From CAVQZC01 sp963718315 (GTDB lineage Bacteria; Actinomycetota; Thermoleophilia; Gaiellales; JAICJC01): a DNA stretch of 64,000 bases. How positions within the stretch are numbered: the first letter of the stretch is position 1; every line of letters starts with the position of its first letter. Of the stretch, positions 56,031 to 64,000 are shown piece after piece. Where the stretch lies: assembly GCA_963718315.1 (NCBI GenBank), contig CAVQZC010000005.1, forward strand, positions 1-64,000, in the 5' to 3' direction. Made by a program: the position numbers and the translations under genes. The notes under the pieces are model-generated. The model did no database searches and was not told the DNA's origin. It saw only the letters and a list, made by a program, of their open reading frames with translations.

Positions 56031-57165
56031 CGATCGGCCAGATGTCGACGAGGGTGTCGCCGCGGACGCAGTGGTAGTGGGAGTACATGATCACCGTCTG
56101 ATAGCAGTGCGGCGGCAGCAGCTCCACGGCCGTGCCGACACGAGGGGCGGCTTCGGACTCGGGCAGCTCGATCCGGCCCATGTCGTCGCCGACGATCACG
56201 TACCTGGAGTCTCGGGGAGCCCCGCTCAGCACCCGCGGCAGCGTGGGCATGAAGATGCCGTCGACCTCCTTGGCGCCGGCGTCGGTGATCGCGTAGCCAG
56301 GCTGGGCGTTCGAGATCACCGTGCCGCGCACGGTCAGCGCCGGGGCGAACGGATGCGGAAGGTCGCGGCGTAGCGGCACGTCGACGTAGTTGCCGTCGAG
56401 CACCACATACGACCCCGCCTGCAGCTCGGTCAGGAGGCCGCGCTCGTGGTCGAAGTCGTGGGTGCCGGTGCCGCCCCCACTGACGATCCGCGGTGGCAGG
56501 CCCACGGTGGTCAGGGCGTCGATGAACTGCGCCAACCGGTCGAGGACGACCATCCCCAGGCGCCGACGCTCGTCATAGTCCGGCGTCACCTGGTGAGTGC
56601 CGCAGTAGCCCTGCACGCCGGCGTACTCCAGGCCGTCGGATTCGGCGATCAGCCGGGCCAGCGAGACGGCCATCGCGGGGTCTGCGACACCGGTGCGGTG
56701 ATCGCCGACCTCGACGTCGACCAGCACCTGCATGGGGTGGCCCGAGCGGCGCGCGGACTCGGCCAGCTGGAGGACGTTCTCGGCGTGGTCGGTGGCAACG
56801 ACCACACCGCCCGCCGCAGCGTTGATCTCCGCCAGCCGCGCCAGCTTGCCCTTTGTGACAACGCTGGTGAAGAGGAAGATCTCGGTGATCCCGCCGGCCA
56901 CCATCGCCTCGGCCTCGGCGATCGTCGAGCAGCCGATGCCGATCGCGCCGGCTGCCATCTGCATGCGGGCGATGCGCAACGACTTGTGGATCTTGACGAC
57001 CGGCCGCAGCGCGTACTGGTGCGCGGCCGCATGCGCGGCCAGCGACCCGATGTTGGCCTCCACCCGGTCGAGGTCGAGAACCAGCGCCGGAGTCGACAGC
57101 TCCGACCGGGAGCCCGAGAGCCCGATCAGGGGCTCGTTCGGGCCGCGCCCGCCGGCGTCAGTCAT
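56011..57165 (-). CDS. PLP fold-III enzyme (D-threonine aldolase/alanine racemase N-domain family), copy 2
   Basis: Protein of 384 residues. PLP Lys in RPVVKIHKSLRIARMQMAAG; barrel strands IGIGCSTIAEAEAMVAGGIT, VLVDVEVGDHRTGVA, VQGYCGTHQV, and the phosphate site IVSGGGTGTHDFDHE. The C-terminal domain ends LLPPHCYQTVIMYSHYHCVR and VDIWPI. Where DTAs carry His-Cys-Asp (HCDPT, from memory), this has HCYQT: His kept, Asp lost. Copy 1 in the neighbouring operon lost both. It shares the overall architecture with copy 1 but they are well diverged. Overlaps gntR by 8 nt and SDR copy 2 by 20 nt. Confidence 0.8.
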   Translation of the reverse strand: MTDAGGRGPNEPLIGLSGSRSELSTPALVLDLDRVEANIGSLAAHAAAHQYALRPVVKIHKSLRIARMQMAAGAIGIGCSTIAEAEAMVAGGITEIFLFTSVVTKGKLARLAEINAAAGGVVVATDHAENVLQLAESARRSGHPMQVLVDVEVGDHRTGVADPAMAVSLARLIAESDGLEYAGVQGYCGTHQVTPDYDERRRLGMVVLDRLAQFIDALTTVGLPPRIVSGGGTGTHDFDHERGLLTELQAGSYVVLDGNYVDVPLRRDLPHPFAPALTVRGTVISNAQPGYAITDAGAKEVDGIFMPTLPRVLSGAPRDSRYVIVGDDMGRIELPESEAAPRVGTAVELLPPHCYQTVIMYSHYHCVRGDTLVDIWPIDAVPTW

Positions 57166-57853
57166 TCGAGACTGGCTCGTCGGGCAGATAGCTCTTCCGC
57201 AGACGCGCGCGAGAGTTGCCGATGTGGGCCTCGATCGCCCCGCGCAGGTCGTCGCCGTCGCCGCGCGCGAACATCGCGACCAGCTTGCGGTGCTCCTTTG
57301 TCCGCAGCCGGGCATGCCGCTCGGCCGGAAACGCGGGATCCATGGCGACGGCCACGGCCAGGTGGCGGTCGGTGGTTCGCCACAGCCGGTCGAGCACACG
57401 GCGGATCACGTAGTCGGCGGCAGGTGAGAGAAGCGCCCAGTGGAAATCGCGGTGGACCTCGTAGAACTCCTTGCCGTACGGATCGAGCTGCTCCAGCTGG
57501 GTCAGGATCTGCCGCACCTCGCGGACGTCCTCGTCGCTTCTGACCCCGGCCGATCGCGACGCGAACTCGCCCTCCACCACTGACCGCAGGTCGAAGATCC
57601 CGTCGATGTCCTCGAGCCGGACATCGGTCGCGTAGGTTGCGCCGTGGGAGGTGGCGGAGACCAGATCCTCGGCCTCCAGCCGGCGCAGCGCCTCGCGCAC
57701 GGGGATGTGGCTGACCGAGAAGCGCTTGGCCAGCTCCTTGGGCCAGATCCTCTCACCCGGCTTGATAGAGCCGTGCACAATCTCTCCGCGGAGTTGGTTT
57801 GTGACGGCGTCAACCGTGTTGGCGCGAAGATTGATCGGAGGTAACGAGTTCAT
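57158..57853 (-). CDS. FadR-type GntR transcriptional regulator
   Basis: Protein of 231 residues. The GntR winged HTH at about 10-75 (VTNQLRGEIVHGSIKPGERI, WPKELAKRFSVSHIPVREAL, RRLEAEDLVSATSHGATYAT) is followed by an FCD domain (about 85-220) with the metal/ligand residues Asp, His, His in IFDLRSVVEGEFAS, YEVHRDFHWALLS and RTKEHRKLVAMFAR. FCD regulators sense small carboxylic acids or amino acids. First gene of the leftward operon. The operator-like 15-mer over its promoter recurs between the divergent operons at 43.7 kb. Its start codon lies downstream of a hairpin that includes the Shine-Dalgarno sequence. Confidence 0.9.
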   Translation of the reverse strand: MNSLPPINLRANTVDAVTNQLRGEIVHGSIKPGERIWPKELAKRFSVSHIPVREALRRLEAEDLVSATSHGATYATDVRLEDIDGIFDLRSVVEGEFASRSAGVRSDEDVREVRQILTQLEQLDPYGKEFYEVHRDFHWALLSPAADYVIRRVLDRLWRTTDRHLAVAVAMDPAFPAERHARLRTKEHRKLVAMFARGDGDDLRGAIEAHIGNSRARLRKSYLPDEPVSND

Positions 57854-57858
57854 CGGTG

Positions 57859-57876
57859 GCGCCTCCCACGAGGCGC
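57859..57876 (-). promoter_or_regulatory. Hairpin masking the gntR ribosome binding site
   Basis: On the mRNA strand GCGCCTC-GTGG-GAGGCGC forms a 7-bp stem with a 4-nt loop. The only Shine-Dalgarno-like sequence, GGGAGG, is in the loop and 3' arm and lies 8 nt before ATG 57853. When folded, the ribosome site is hidden. No T tract follows, so it is not a terminator. Confidence 0.5.
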
Positions 57877-57898
57877 AAAATGCCAGCCTGCCCCCACC

Positions 57899-57926
57899 GG
57901 TATAGTTTCTATCTTAGCGGAGTCAA
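57899..57926 (-). promoter_or_regulatory. gntR promoter with GntR-type operator, site 2
   Basis: On the minus strand TTGACT (57926-57921) and TATACC (57904-57899) are 16 nt apart. The plus-strand 15-mer GGTATAGTTTCTATC (57899-57913) overlaps the -10 and matches site 1 at 43693-43707 in 12 of 15 positions (GGTATAnTTnCTAnC). Autorepression is the simplest reading. Confidence 0.55.
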
Positions 57927-57986
57927 GTGCCACGACCGCCGTTTTTTGACTGCTTGTTTGGCGTGACAAGGCTCCTCGTCACCCGG

Positions 57987-57992
57987 TAGGCT
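57987..57992 (+). promoter_or_regulatory. -10 hexamer TAGGCT, leaderless start
   Basis: TAGGCT ends 6 nt before ATG 57999, with GTGACA 18 nt upstream as a weak -35. The predicted +1 is the start codon. Confidence 0.4.
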
Positions 57993-57998
57993 CGCACG

Positions 57999-59147
57999 AT
58001 GCGAGTCCTGATTCTGGGTGCCGGTTTCGGCGGGCTGGAGCTGGCCACGACCCTGTCCGAGGCCGGCGGCGGCGAGGCGTTCGAGGTCACCGTCATCGAC
58101 CGGGCAGACGCCTTCGTCTTCGGCTACTCCAAGCTCGACGTGTTGTTCGGGCGGACGACGCTGGACGCCGTGCGGCTGCCCTACGCGGCGATCGCCAAGC
58201 CGGGTGTTGAGATCCTGCAGGAGACGATCACGGCGATCGACCCGCAGGCGCGCCGTGTCACCACCGACGCCGGGACGCACGACGCCGACGCCCTGGTGGT
58301 CGCCCTGGGGGCGGACTACGACTATGACGCCACCCCCGGCCTGCTCGATGCCAACGAGTTCTACTCGGTCAACGGCGCCGCCCGCCTGGCCGACGTCCTG
58401 CCGACGTTCACCGAGGGCCGCGCGCTGATCGGCGTCTGCGGCGCTCCCTACAAGTGCCCGCCGGCGCCCAGCGAGTGCGCGCTGCTGCTCCACGACTACC
58501 TGGCCGACCGGGGTGTCCGCGACGCCTGCGAGATCACCATCGTCTCGCCCTTCGGGCGCCCGATCCCGCCGTCGCCCGACTCCTCGGCGGCGCTGCTCGA
58601 GGCGTTCGCCGAACACGGCATCACGTTCTCGGCCGGGCATGCCGTGGCCTCGGTGGACAACGAACGCGGCGTCGCGACCGCCACCGACGGCGAGGAGTTC
58701 CCGTTCGACCTGTTCCTCGGTGTTCCCCGCCACCGGGCGCCGGATGTGGTTCTGGAGTCGGGCATGGCCGAGGAGGGCTTCATCCCGGTCGCCTCGGCCA
58801 CGCTGGAGTCGAAGTTCCCCGGCGTGTACGCGGTCGGCGACGTGGCCACGGTCGGCGTCCCCAAGGCCGGCGTCTTTGCCGAGGGCGCCGCGCGGATCGT
58901 GGCCCGGGCTCTGATCCACCGGGAGCGCCACGGCGACGCACCGGGCGCATACGACGGCAAGGGCTCCTGCTACATCGAGTTCGGCGGCGGCCGCGTGGGC
59001 AGGGTCGACATCGACTTCCTGTCCGGCCCCAACAAGACCGGCGTGCTGCAGCCGCCGTCGCAGGCTCTGGTCGCCGAGAAGATCGAGTTCGGCGCCAGCC
59101 GCCGGGCCCGCTGGGGCTTCGAGCCCGCAGGCGCCGCCGCTCACTGA
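57999..59147 (+). CDS. FAD-dependent oxidoreductase of the sulfide:quinone reductase-like family
   Basis: Protein of 382 residues. FAD-binding RVLILGAGFGGLELATTLSE, the second dinucleotide part in VTVIDRADAFVFGYSKLDVL, ALVVALGADYDYDATPGLLD, and the late YAVGDVATVGVPKAGVFAEG. Cys in IGVCGAPYKCPPAPSECALL are at the place of the SQR active-site Cys (the C-x-x-P-Y-K-C-P-P-A-P-x-E-C motif), so a sulfide:quinone reductase or related sulfur enzyme is plausible; peripheral membrane location expected. Intact, monocistronic or linked to the next gene by 15 bp. It is divergent from gntR with 145 bp between. Confidence 0.83.
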   Translation: MRVLILGAGFGGLELATTLSEAGGGEAFEVTVIDRADAFVFGYSKLDVLFGRTTLDAVRLPYAAIAKPGVEILQETITAIDPQARRVTTDAGTHDADALVVALGADYDYDATPGLLDANEFYSVNGAARLADVLPTFTEGRALIGVCGAPYKCPPAPSECALLLHDYLADRGVRDACEITIVSPFGRPIPPSPDSSAALLEAFAEHGITFSAGHAVASVDNERGVATATDGEEFPFDLFLGVPRHRAPDVVLESGMAEEGFIPVASATLESKFPGVYAVGDVATVGVPKAGVFAEGAARIVARALIHRERHGDAPGAYDGKGSCYIEFGGGRVGRVDIDFLSGPNKTGVLQPPSQALVAEKIEFGASRRARWGFEPAGAAAH

Positions 59148-59150
59148 CGG

Positions 59151-59156
59151 TACGAT
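59151..59156 (+). promoter_or_regulatory. -10 hexamer TACGAT, leaderless start
   Basis: TACGAT ends 6 nt before ATG 59163; no Shine-Dalgarno sequence fits in the 15-bp gap to the previous gene. Confidence 0.35.
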
Positions 59157-59162
59157 CGCTCG

Positions 59163-62100
59163 ATGGAGCGCAAGATCGTGACCGCGCTGTTCTGCGACGT
59201 GGCCGGCTCGACCAGTCTGGCCGAGCGCCTCGACCCCGAGGAGCTGCGCGAGGTCATGGGCGGGTGGTTTGCCACCGCGCGGGCCGAGATCGAGGCCCAG
59301 GGCGGCACCGTCGAGAAGTACATCGGCGACGCCGTGATGGCGGTCTTCGGCGTCCCGGTTGCCCACGAGGACGACCCGGCGCGCGCCCTTCGCGCCGCCC
59401 TCGGCCTGCGCGAGCGCCTGGCCGCCTTCAACGCCGAGCTCACCGGTACGCACGGCCTTGCGATCGAGATCCGCACCGGCATCAACACCGGCGAGGCGGT
59501 GACGACGACCGACCCGGCGCCGGGCGAGCCGATGGTGACCGGTGTCGCCCTCAACGCGGCCGCCCGCCTCGAGCAGCTCGCAGAGCCAGGCCAGATCCTG
59601 GTTGCCGAGCGCACCGTCCGGGCTGCACCGGCCTTTGCCTTCGACGACCTGGGCCAGGTCGAGCTGCGGGGCAAGGAGGACGGCGTCCGCGCCTTCGTCC
59701 TGCGCGGGGAGGTGGCGGACGCTCCGGTTCGCGGCCTGCCCGGCGTCCGCGCGCCGCTGGTCGGGCGCGACCGCGAGCTCGACCTGCTGCTGTCGCTTCA
59801 GGAGCGCACCGTGGCCGAGGGCCGGCCCCACCTGGCCACCATCTACGGCGATCCCGGCGTCGGCAAGAGCCGCCTGGTGCGCGAGCTGATCAGCCGCCTG
59901 CGCGATGCCCCCGAGCCGCCCGGGATCCACGTCGGCCGCTGCCTCTCCTACGGCGAGGGCATTGCCTACTGGCCGTTGGCCGAGATCCTCCACAGCCTGG
60001 CCGGCATCGCCGACGACGATCCGGCCGCAACCGCGCTCTCGCAGATCACCGCCCTCGTCGACGACGCGCTCCCCGGCGCCTCGCCCGAGCAGCGCGGCAT
60101 GACCACGGCCGCGCTGGCGTTCACCATCGGCCTCGATTCCGGCGACCAGGAGTTCTCACGGCTGCAGCCCTCGGCGATCCGTGTCGAGCTTCAGCGTGCC
60201 TGGCGCACCATCCTCTCGGCGCTGGCCGCGCGCCGGCCGGTCGTCCTGGTGGTCGAGGACATCCACTGGGCCGATCCGGTGCTGCTCGACCTGCTGGAGG
60301 AGATCGCCGAGCGCGCCCAGGGGCGGCTGCTCGTGATCTGCCCGTCCCGCCCCGACCTGACCGACACCCGTCCCACCTGGGGAGGCGGCCGTCTCAGCTT
60401 CTCGGCCGTCTTCCTGGCGCCGCTCACCGCCGAGTCGGCCAACGCACTCGTCCAGCACCTGCTGGACGTCGACGGGCTTTCCGACGATGTCCGCGAGCGA
60501 ATCCTCGAGCGTGCCGAGGGCAACCCCTTCTTTCTCGAGGAGATCCTCCGCCAGCTGATGGACCAGGGCAGGATCGTCCAGGACGGCGAGCGCTGGAAGG
60601 CCGCCGGCGAGCTGACCGACGTCGAGCTGCCGGACACGGTGCAGGCGGTGCTGGCGGCCCGCATCGACCTGCTCGAGCCGAGCCAGAAGAACGCACTGCA
60701 GCAGGCGTCAGTGGTAGGGCGAATCTTCTGGCGCGGCGCCGTCTCGATCCTGGTCGACCACGCCGACACGATCGACGACGACCTCCGCCGGCTGGAGGAG
60801 CGTGAGCTGGTGGGGCTGCGGCTGACCTCGTCGATGATCGGCGAGGAGGAGCTCGCCTTCAGCCACATCCTCACTCGCGACGTCGCCTACGAGACCCTGC
60901 CCCGCCGCGAACGGCCGCGCGCCCATGCGCGCGTCGCCGCCTGGATCGAGGAGCGTGCCGGCGACCGCCACGGCGAGTACGTCGGGCTGCTCGCCCACCA
61001 CTACGGCGAGGCCTACCGCGGCGCCCGATCCGACCGCAGCTACGACCCGGAACAGCTCGACGCGCTGCGCCTCCACGCATTCGACCTGATGCTGCAATCG
61101 GCGCGGTCGTCCCTGCGCGGCTCGTCCAACCGCGGGTCACGGGCGCTCGCCCAGGCGGCACTCGACATCGCGATGACGCCGCTCGAGGAGGCGACCGCGC
61201 TGGGGACTCTGGGGTTCGCCTACGGCAGTGCCGGGCTCGGCGACGAGGCGTTCGCCTCGATGAAGCGGGCGGTCGACGTGGTTGCGCAGTCGGGGGAGGG
61301 TGGCGCCTGGATCGCGCTGCTGTGCGGCGTGGCGCTGGAGCAGGTGTGCAGGTGGAGCGGCACGATGACGCAGCTTCCCAGCGAGGAGGAGGCAGCCCGG
61401 CTGCTCGACCTCGGGCTCAGCCATCTCGACGAGGGGGAGAGCGAGGCGCGGGTGCGCCTGCTCACCGCACAGGCGTTCTGGGCGCACGGCTACCCGCGCA
61501 CCACGACCTCGCCGTACCTCGACCCTCACGTCGCGGTCGAGACGGGTGAGGCGGCCGCCGCGATGGCCGAACGGATCGGCCGCCGCGACCTGGTCGTCGT
61601 CGCCCTCGACTCGGTCCAGCACAACCTGATGCGCCTACTCGATTACCCGGTGGCCTATGACGTCGCCATCCGCCGGCTCGAGATCGCCCGCACCGCCGGC
61701 GACATCGGCGAGCTGGGCGACAGCTACGCCGTCGCCTGCTGGGTGGGCGTCTATCTGGGCGAGTTCGCGGAGGCCTACCGGATCGGCCGCGAGGGCTACG
61801 ACCTGCTGGTGCAGGACGCGCCGACGTATGCCGCCCACTCCCTCTCGTGGGCTGCCCTGGCCTCCTTCTACCTTGGCGAGTGGGACCGGGTGCTGGCCGA
61901 GCTCGACCTCGTGACAGCCGGGCTCGGGGAGCGGGGCCAGACGCCGACATCGGGCTTCGCGAGCCCGATCCCCGCCGCGGCGCTCATCCACGAGGTGCGC
62001 GGCGACCGCGGGGCTGCCGATGCGTTGCTCGCGCAAACCGCGGCGATCGAGAACCGCCGGGGAGTGCTGTCGCCCAACCTGTCTCCGCTGATCGTCACCA

Positions 62101-62576
62101 TCCTGCTGCTCCGTGGCGAGGTCGCCGAGGCGCGGGCGCGGGTCGGCCGCACCGGCGTCAGCGGGGTGGAGGCCGGCGTCACCCCGCGGATGCTGGTCGC
62201 CGAAGGCGAGGTGCTGGTGGCGGAGCAGCGGTGGGACGACCTTCCGGCCTTCGCATCACACCTGCGCCAGAGCGCGGCGGCTACGGGCGCCCGCTCGGTT
62301 CCGCCCGCGGCCGACTGGCTGGACGGCGTGGCCGCCTTCCACGGCGGCGAGGTCGCCCTCGCAATCGACCACCAGCGGGCCGCTGCAGATGGCTACGACG
62401 CACTCGACATGCCGGTCCATGCGGCAGTCACCCGGCTCGATCTGGCCGACGCGCTGATCGCGGCCGGCCGGCTCGACGAGGCCCGCGCCGCACTCACCGA
62501 GGCGGAGCCACCGCTGGCGCGGGTCGGCCACAAGCCGGCGCTCGCGCGCCTGAGCGCTACGCTCGCCCAGACATGA
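59163..62576 (+). CDS. Adenylate-guanylate cyclase / AAA ATPase / TPR signalling protein
   Basis: Intact protein of 1137 residues, the second of its kind here. Cyclase domain at about 1-180: metal Asp in TALFCDVAGSTSLAERL, Lys and Asp in EKYIGDAVMAVFGVP, Asn/Arg in GVALNAAARLEQL. ATPase: Walker A IYGDPGVGKSRLVREL (about 224), Walker B VVLVVEDIHWADPV (about 360). TPR-like helices fill the rest (for example ALGTLGFAYGSAGLGDEAFA). Unlike the copy at 19-22 kb it lacks zinc ribbons. All catalytic residues needed for cyclase activity are visible. Overlaps the acetyltransferase gene by ATGA. Confidence 0.9.
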   Translation: MERKIVTALFCDVAGSTSLAERLDPEELREVMGGWFATARAEIEAQGGTVEKYIGDAVMAVFGVPVAHEDDPARALRAALGLRERLAAFNAELTGTHGLAIEIRTGINTGEAVTTTDPAPGEPMVTGVALNAAARLEQLAEPGQILVAERTVRAAPAFAFDDLGQVELRGKEDGVRAFVLRGEVADAPVRGLPGVRAPLVGRDRELDLLLSLQERTVAEGRPHLATIYGDPGVGKSRLVRELISRLRDAPEPPGIHVGRCLSYGEGIAYWPLAEILHSLAGIADDDPAATALSQITALVDDALPGASPEQRGMTTAALAFTIGLDSGDQEFSRLQPSAIRVELQRAWRTILSALAARRPVVLVVEDIHWADPVLLDLLEEIAERAQGRLLVICPSRPDLTDTRPTWGGGRLSFSAVFLAPLTAESANALVQHLLDVDGLSDDVRERILERAEGNPFFLEEILRQLMDQGRIVQDGERWKAAGELTDVELPDTVQAVLAARIDLLEPSQKNALQQASVVGRIFWRGAVSILVDHADTIDDDLRRLEERELVGLRLTSSMIGEEELAFSHILTRDVAYETLPRRERPRAHARVAAWIEERAGDRHGEYVGLLAHHYGEAYRGARSDRSYDPEQLDALRLHAFDLMLQSARSSLRGSSNRGSRALAQAALDIAMTPLEEATALGTLGFAYGSAGLGDEAFASMKRAVDVVAQSGEGGAWIALLCGVALEQVCRWSGTMTQLPSEEEAARLLDLGLSHLDEGESEARVRLLTAQAFWAHGYPRTTTSPYLDPHVAVETGEAAAAMAERIGRRDLVVVALDSVQHNLMRLLDYPVAYDVAIRRLEIARTAGDIGELGDSYAVACWVGVYLGEFAEAYRIGREGYDLLVQDAPTYAAHSLSWAALASFYLGEWDRVLAELDLVTAGLGERGQTPTSGFASPIPAAALIHEVRGDRGAADALLAQTAAIENRRGVLSPNLSPLIVTILLLRGEVAEARARVGRTGVSGVEAGVTPRMLVAEGEVLVAEQRWDDLPAFASHLRQSAAATGARSVPPAADWLDGVAAFHGGEVALAIDHQRAAADGYDALDMPVHAAVTRLDLADALIAAGRLDEARAALTEAEPPLARVGHKPALARLSATLAQT

Positions 62577-63167
62577 ACGTCCGCGTTGCCACGTACGACG
62601 ACCTCGACGCCGTGGTCGAGACGCTGACGCTCGCGTTTCGCACCGACCCGGTGTGGGGGCCCTACTCGTTCCCCGACCCGGAGCACGCAGCTCGAGAAGT
62701 CCCGACGCTTCTGGCGCGCGCTGGCGACCATCGAGCTCCGCTTCGGTTGGACGCTGATGACGCCGAACTGCGAGGCGGTCGCGGTGTGGATCCCACCCGG
62801 GCTGCCGGAGATGACCCCGGAGGAGGGCGCGGCCTTCGAGGAGCTGACCGTGGAGCTGCTGGGAGCGGAGCAGTCGGCCATCGTGATGGACGCCTTCGCC
62901 GCCCTCGACGCCCACCATCCCCACGAGCCGCCGCACTACTACCTGAGCCTGCTCGCCACCCACGACGACCACCGCGGCAAGGGCATCGGCCAGGCCCTGC
63001 TCGCCGCCGGGCTGGAGCGGATCGACGCCGAGCATGGGCCGGCCTACCTGGAGTCGACCAACCCCGGCAACAACCACCGGTACGCACGTGCCGGCTTCGA
63101 GCCGCACGGCCGGATCGCGCTCCCCAACGGGCACGTGATCACGACCATGTGGCGCGACGCTGTCTAG
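62573..63167 (+). pseudogene. GNAT-family N-acetyltransferase, one frameshift
   Basis: About 197 residues over two frames. MNVRVATYDDLDAVVETLTL and AFRTDPVWGPYSFPDPEHAA come first; after a shift near 62690 follow LEKSRRFWRALATIELRFGW, VAVWIPPGLPEMTPEEGAAF, the acetyl-CoA loop LLATHDDHRGKGIGQALLAA and YLESTNPGNNHRYARAGFEP. All core motifs are present, so a sequence error is plausible. It overlaps the cyclase gene (ATGA) and converges with the PQQ propeller gene (CTAG overlap). Confidence 0.75.
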
Positions 63168-64000
63168 GGCGCCGGTGGCTTGAAGTCGTACAGGTTGCCG
63201 TCGGTGGCGCCGGCGTAGACGTTGCCGTCCGAGATTGCAGGCGCCAGCCAGGCGGCGAAGCCGCTCAGCGGCGGGCCTTCGGTGACGTCCCAGACCTGCG
63301 CCCCGGTGGCGGCATTCAGCCCGAGGAGGTCGGTGCTGCCTTCCTCCGGGAGGAACAGGAGGCCGTTTGCCACCGTCAGCGACTGATTCGCGGATTGATA
63401 GAACTGTTGCCAGTCCACGGTCCCCGTGGCGGCGTCCAGCGCTGTGACCGTCCCGCACGTGCACCCGAAGTACACGCGGCCGTCGGAGACGGCGACGCCC
63501 GACGGGTTGTAGGCGGCCGCCCCGAAGTGCAGCTTGTAGGTCCACACCTTGCCGCCGTTCGACGCCCTGACGGCATGGACGAAGTTGCCGTCGGCCACGT
63601 AGAGGGTGCCGTTCACATAGGCGGGTGAATAGTCCACCGGTGCGCCGTCGTAGTTCTTCTGCCACTTGACGCTGCCGTCTGTGGCATTGAGCGCGTACAG
63701 GTTGTCGTCGGCGGAGCCGACGTAGACGACGTTCTTGACCACGGTCGGGCTGTCGAACACGTTCCCGCCCGTATTGGCGTTCCACAGGATCCTTCCGGTG
63801 GCCGCGTCCAGGGCGTGTACCTGGAAGTTGTTCGAGCCCACGTAGACCACGTCGCCGGCGACGGTCGGCGAGGACGTCACGTGTCCGGCAAGGGGCGTAC
63901 TCCACAGCTTCACGCCGGTGGTCGCGTTGAGCGCGTAGAGCGAGTTGTCGATGGAGCCGAAGTAGACGATGTTGCCGACCACCGCGGGCGTGGTGGTGAT
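63164..64000 (-). CDS. PQQ-type beta-propeller protein, C-terminal part (N-terminus beyond the window)
   Basis: The last 278 residues of a protein whose start lies outside the window. Six or more blades with the tryptophan-docking pattern are visible: VYFGSIDNSLYALNATTGVK, LWSTPLAGHVTSSPTVAGDV, VYVGSNNFQVHALDAATGRI, VYVGSADDNLYALNATDGSV, VYFGCTCGTVTALDAATGTV and VYAGATDGNLYDFKPPAP. CTCG in one blade could be a disulfide or a metal site. Such proteins are usually secreted PQQ-like or BamB-like propellers. No signal peptide can be judged. The open frame continues to base 64000. Confidence 0.85.
   Translation of the reverse strand: MTTTPAVVGNIVYFGSIDNSLYALNATTGVKLWSTPLAGHVTSSPTVAGDVVYVGSNNFQVHALDAATGRILWNANTGGNVFDSPTVVKNVVYVGSADDNLYALNATDGSVKWQKNYDGAPVDYSPAYVNGTLYVADGNFVHAVRASNGGKVWTYKLHFGAAAYNPSGVAVSDGRVYFGCTCGTVTALDAATGTVDWQQFYQSANQSLTVANGLLFLPEEGSTDLLGLNAATGAQVWDVTEGPPLSGFAAWLAPAISDGNVYAGATDGNLYDFKPPAP

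Noticed and set aside
37917..57913. Beta-hydroxyaspartate cycle gene cluster
   Set aside because: A class V aminotransferase and DTA-like enzymes recall it, but the dehydratase and iminosuccinate reductase partners are absent and the DTA-like metal residues are missing.
57930..57960. Rho-independent terminator at the T run near 57940
   Set aside because: The T6 run is not preceded by a stable hairpin on either strand.

Overview
The window is very GC-rich DNA with actinobacterial gene content: a DtxR-type metal regulator, an MMPL transporter, class III cyclase/AAA/TPR signalling proteins, a YtrA-type GntR regulator, DUF1206 and DUF899. I read it as a chromosome fragment of a high-GC Gram-positive, probably Actinomycetota and perhaps a soil lineage such as Thermoleophilia. 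The taxon is inference only. No rRNA, tRNA, CRISPR array, insertion sequence or phage gene was seen. Many genes start 6-7 nt after a TAnnnT hexamer, so leaderless mRNA looks common, and many neighbouring genes overlap by ATGA or GTGA.

0-19 kb: a metal-homeostasis pair (mntR, mntH) with a palindromic operator; a remnant of a membrane-protein gene; an MMPL exporter with a long glutamine-rich coiled coil; a sigma factor / HTH protein / ImmA-type protease operon; an ARPP-1-like gene with an unknown partner; a PhoD-like phosphatase; two PAP2 phosphatases, a lipid kinase and DUF1206 (envelope lipid turnover); an iron-permease-like protein; and two secreted proteins. Nearly every long gene here is broken by single-base shifts while the translated pieces stay well conserved. 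This looks more like insertion-type sequence error than decay, but real pseudogenes cannot be excluded.

19-37 kb: mostly intact and mixed. It holds a 1161-residue cyclase/ATPase regulator, a FEN-like nuclease, an S4 RNA-binding protein, two cupins, an orphan LuxR-type response regulator, an alpha/beta hydrolase, a TetR regulator, a lytic transglycosylase with a small metallopeptidase, a Kup potassium transporter, a membrane-anchored propeller with its own GntR regulator and operator, TypA/BipA, a CocE-type hydrolase and a substrate-binding-fold protein without a signal peptide.

37.9-57.9 kb is the most interesting part: an apparently undescribed uptake-and-catabolism locus. A leftward operon (Gfo/Idh oxidoreductase, TIM-barrel isomerase, aldehyde dehydrogenase, PLP racemase/aldolase-fold enzyme, M20 deacylase) diverges from a rightward operon (family 5 lipoprotein, two permeases, two ATPases, class V aminotransferase). 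The intergenic region between them carries a 15-bp near-palindrome that recurs, 12 of 15 identical, over the promoter of a FadR-type gntR at 57.9 kb. That regulator heads a second leftward operon (second PLP fold-III enzyme, SDR, soluble GAF histidine kinase, NarL-type regulator), followed by an amino acid permease and another SDR. A perfect 14-bp palindrome sits about 60 bp upstream of the inferred permease start site. The gntR leader can fold a hairpin that hides its Shine-Dalgarno sequence. Substrate unknown; a beta-hydroxy or D-amino acid conjugate is the working guess.

58-64 kb: an SQR-like flavoprotein, a second 1137-residue cyclase/AAA/TPR regulator, a frameshifted GNAT acetyltransferase and the C-terminal part of a PQQ-type propeller that runs off the right edge.
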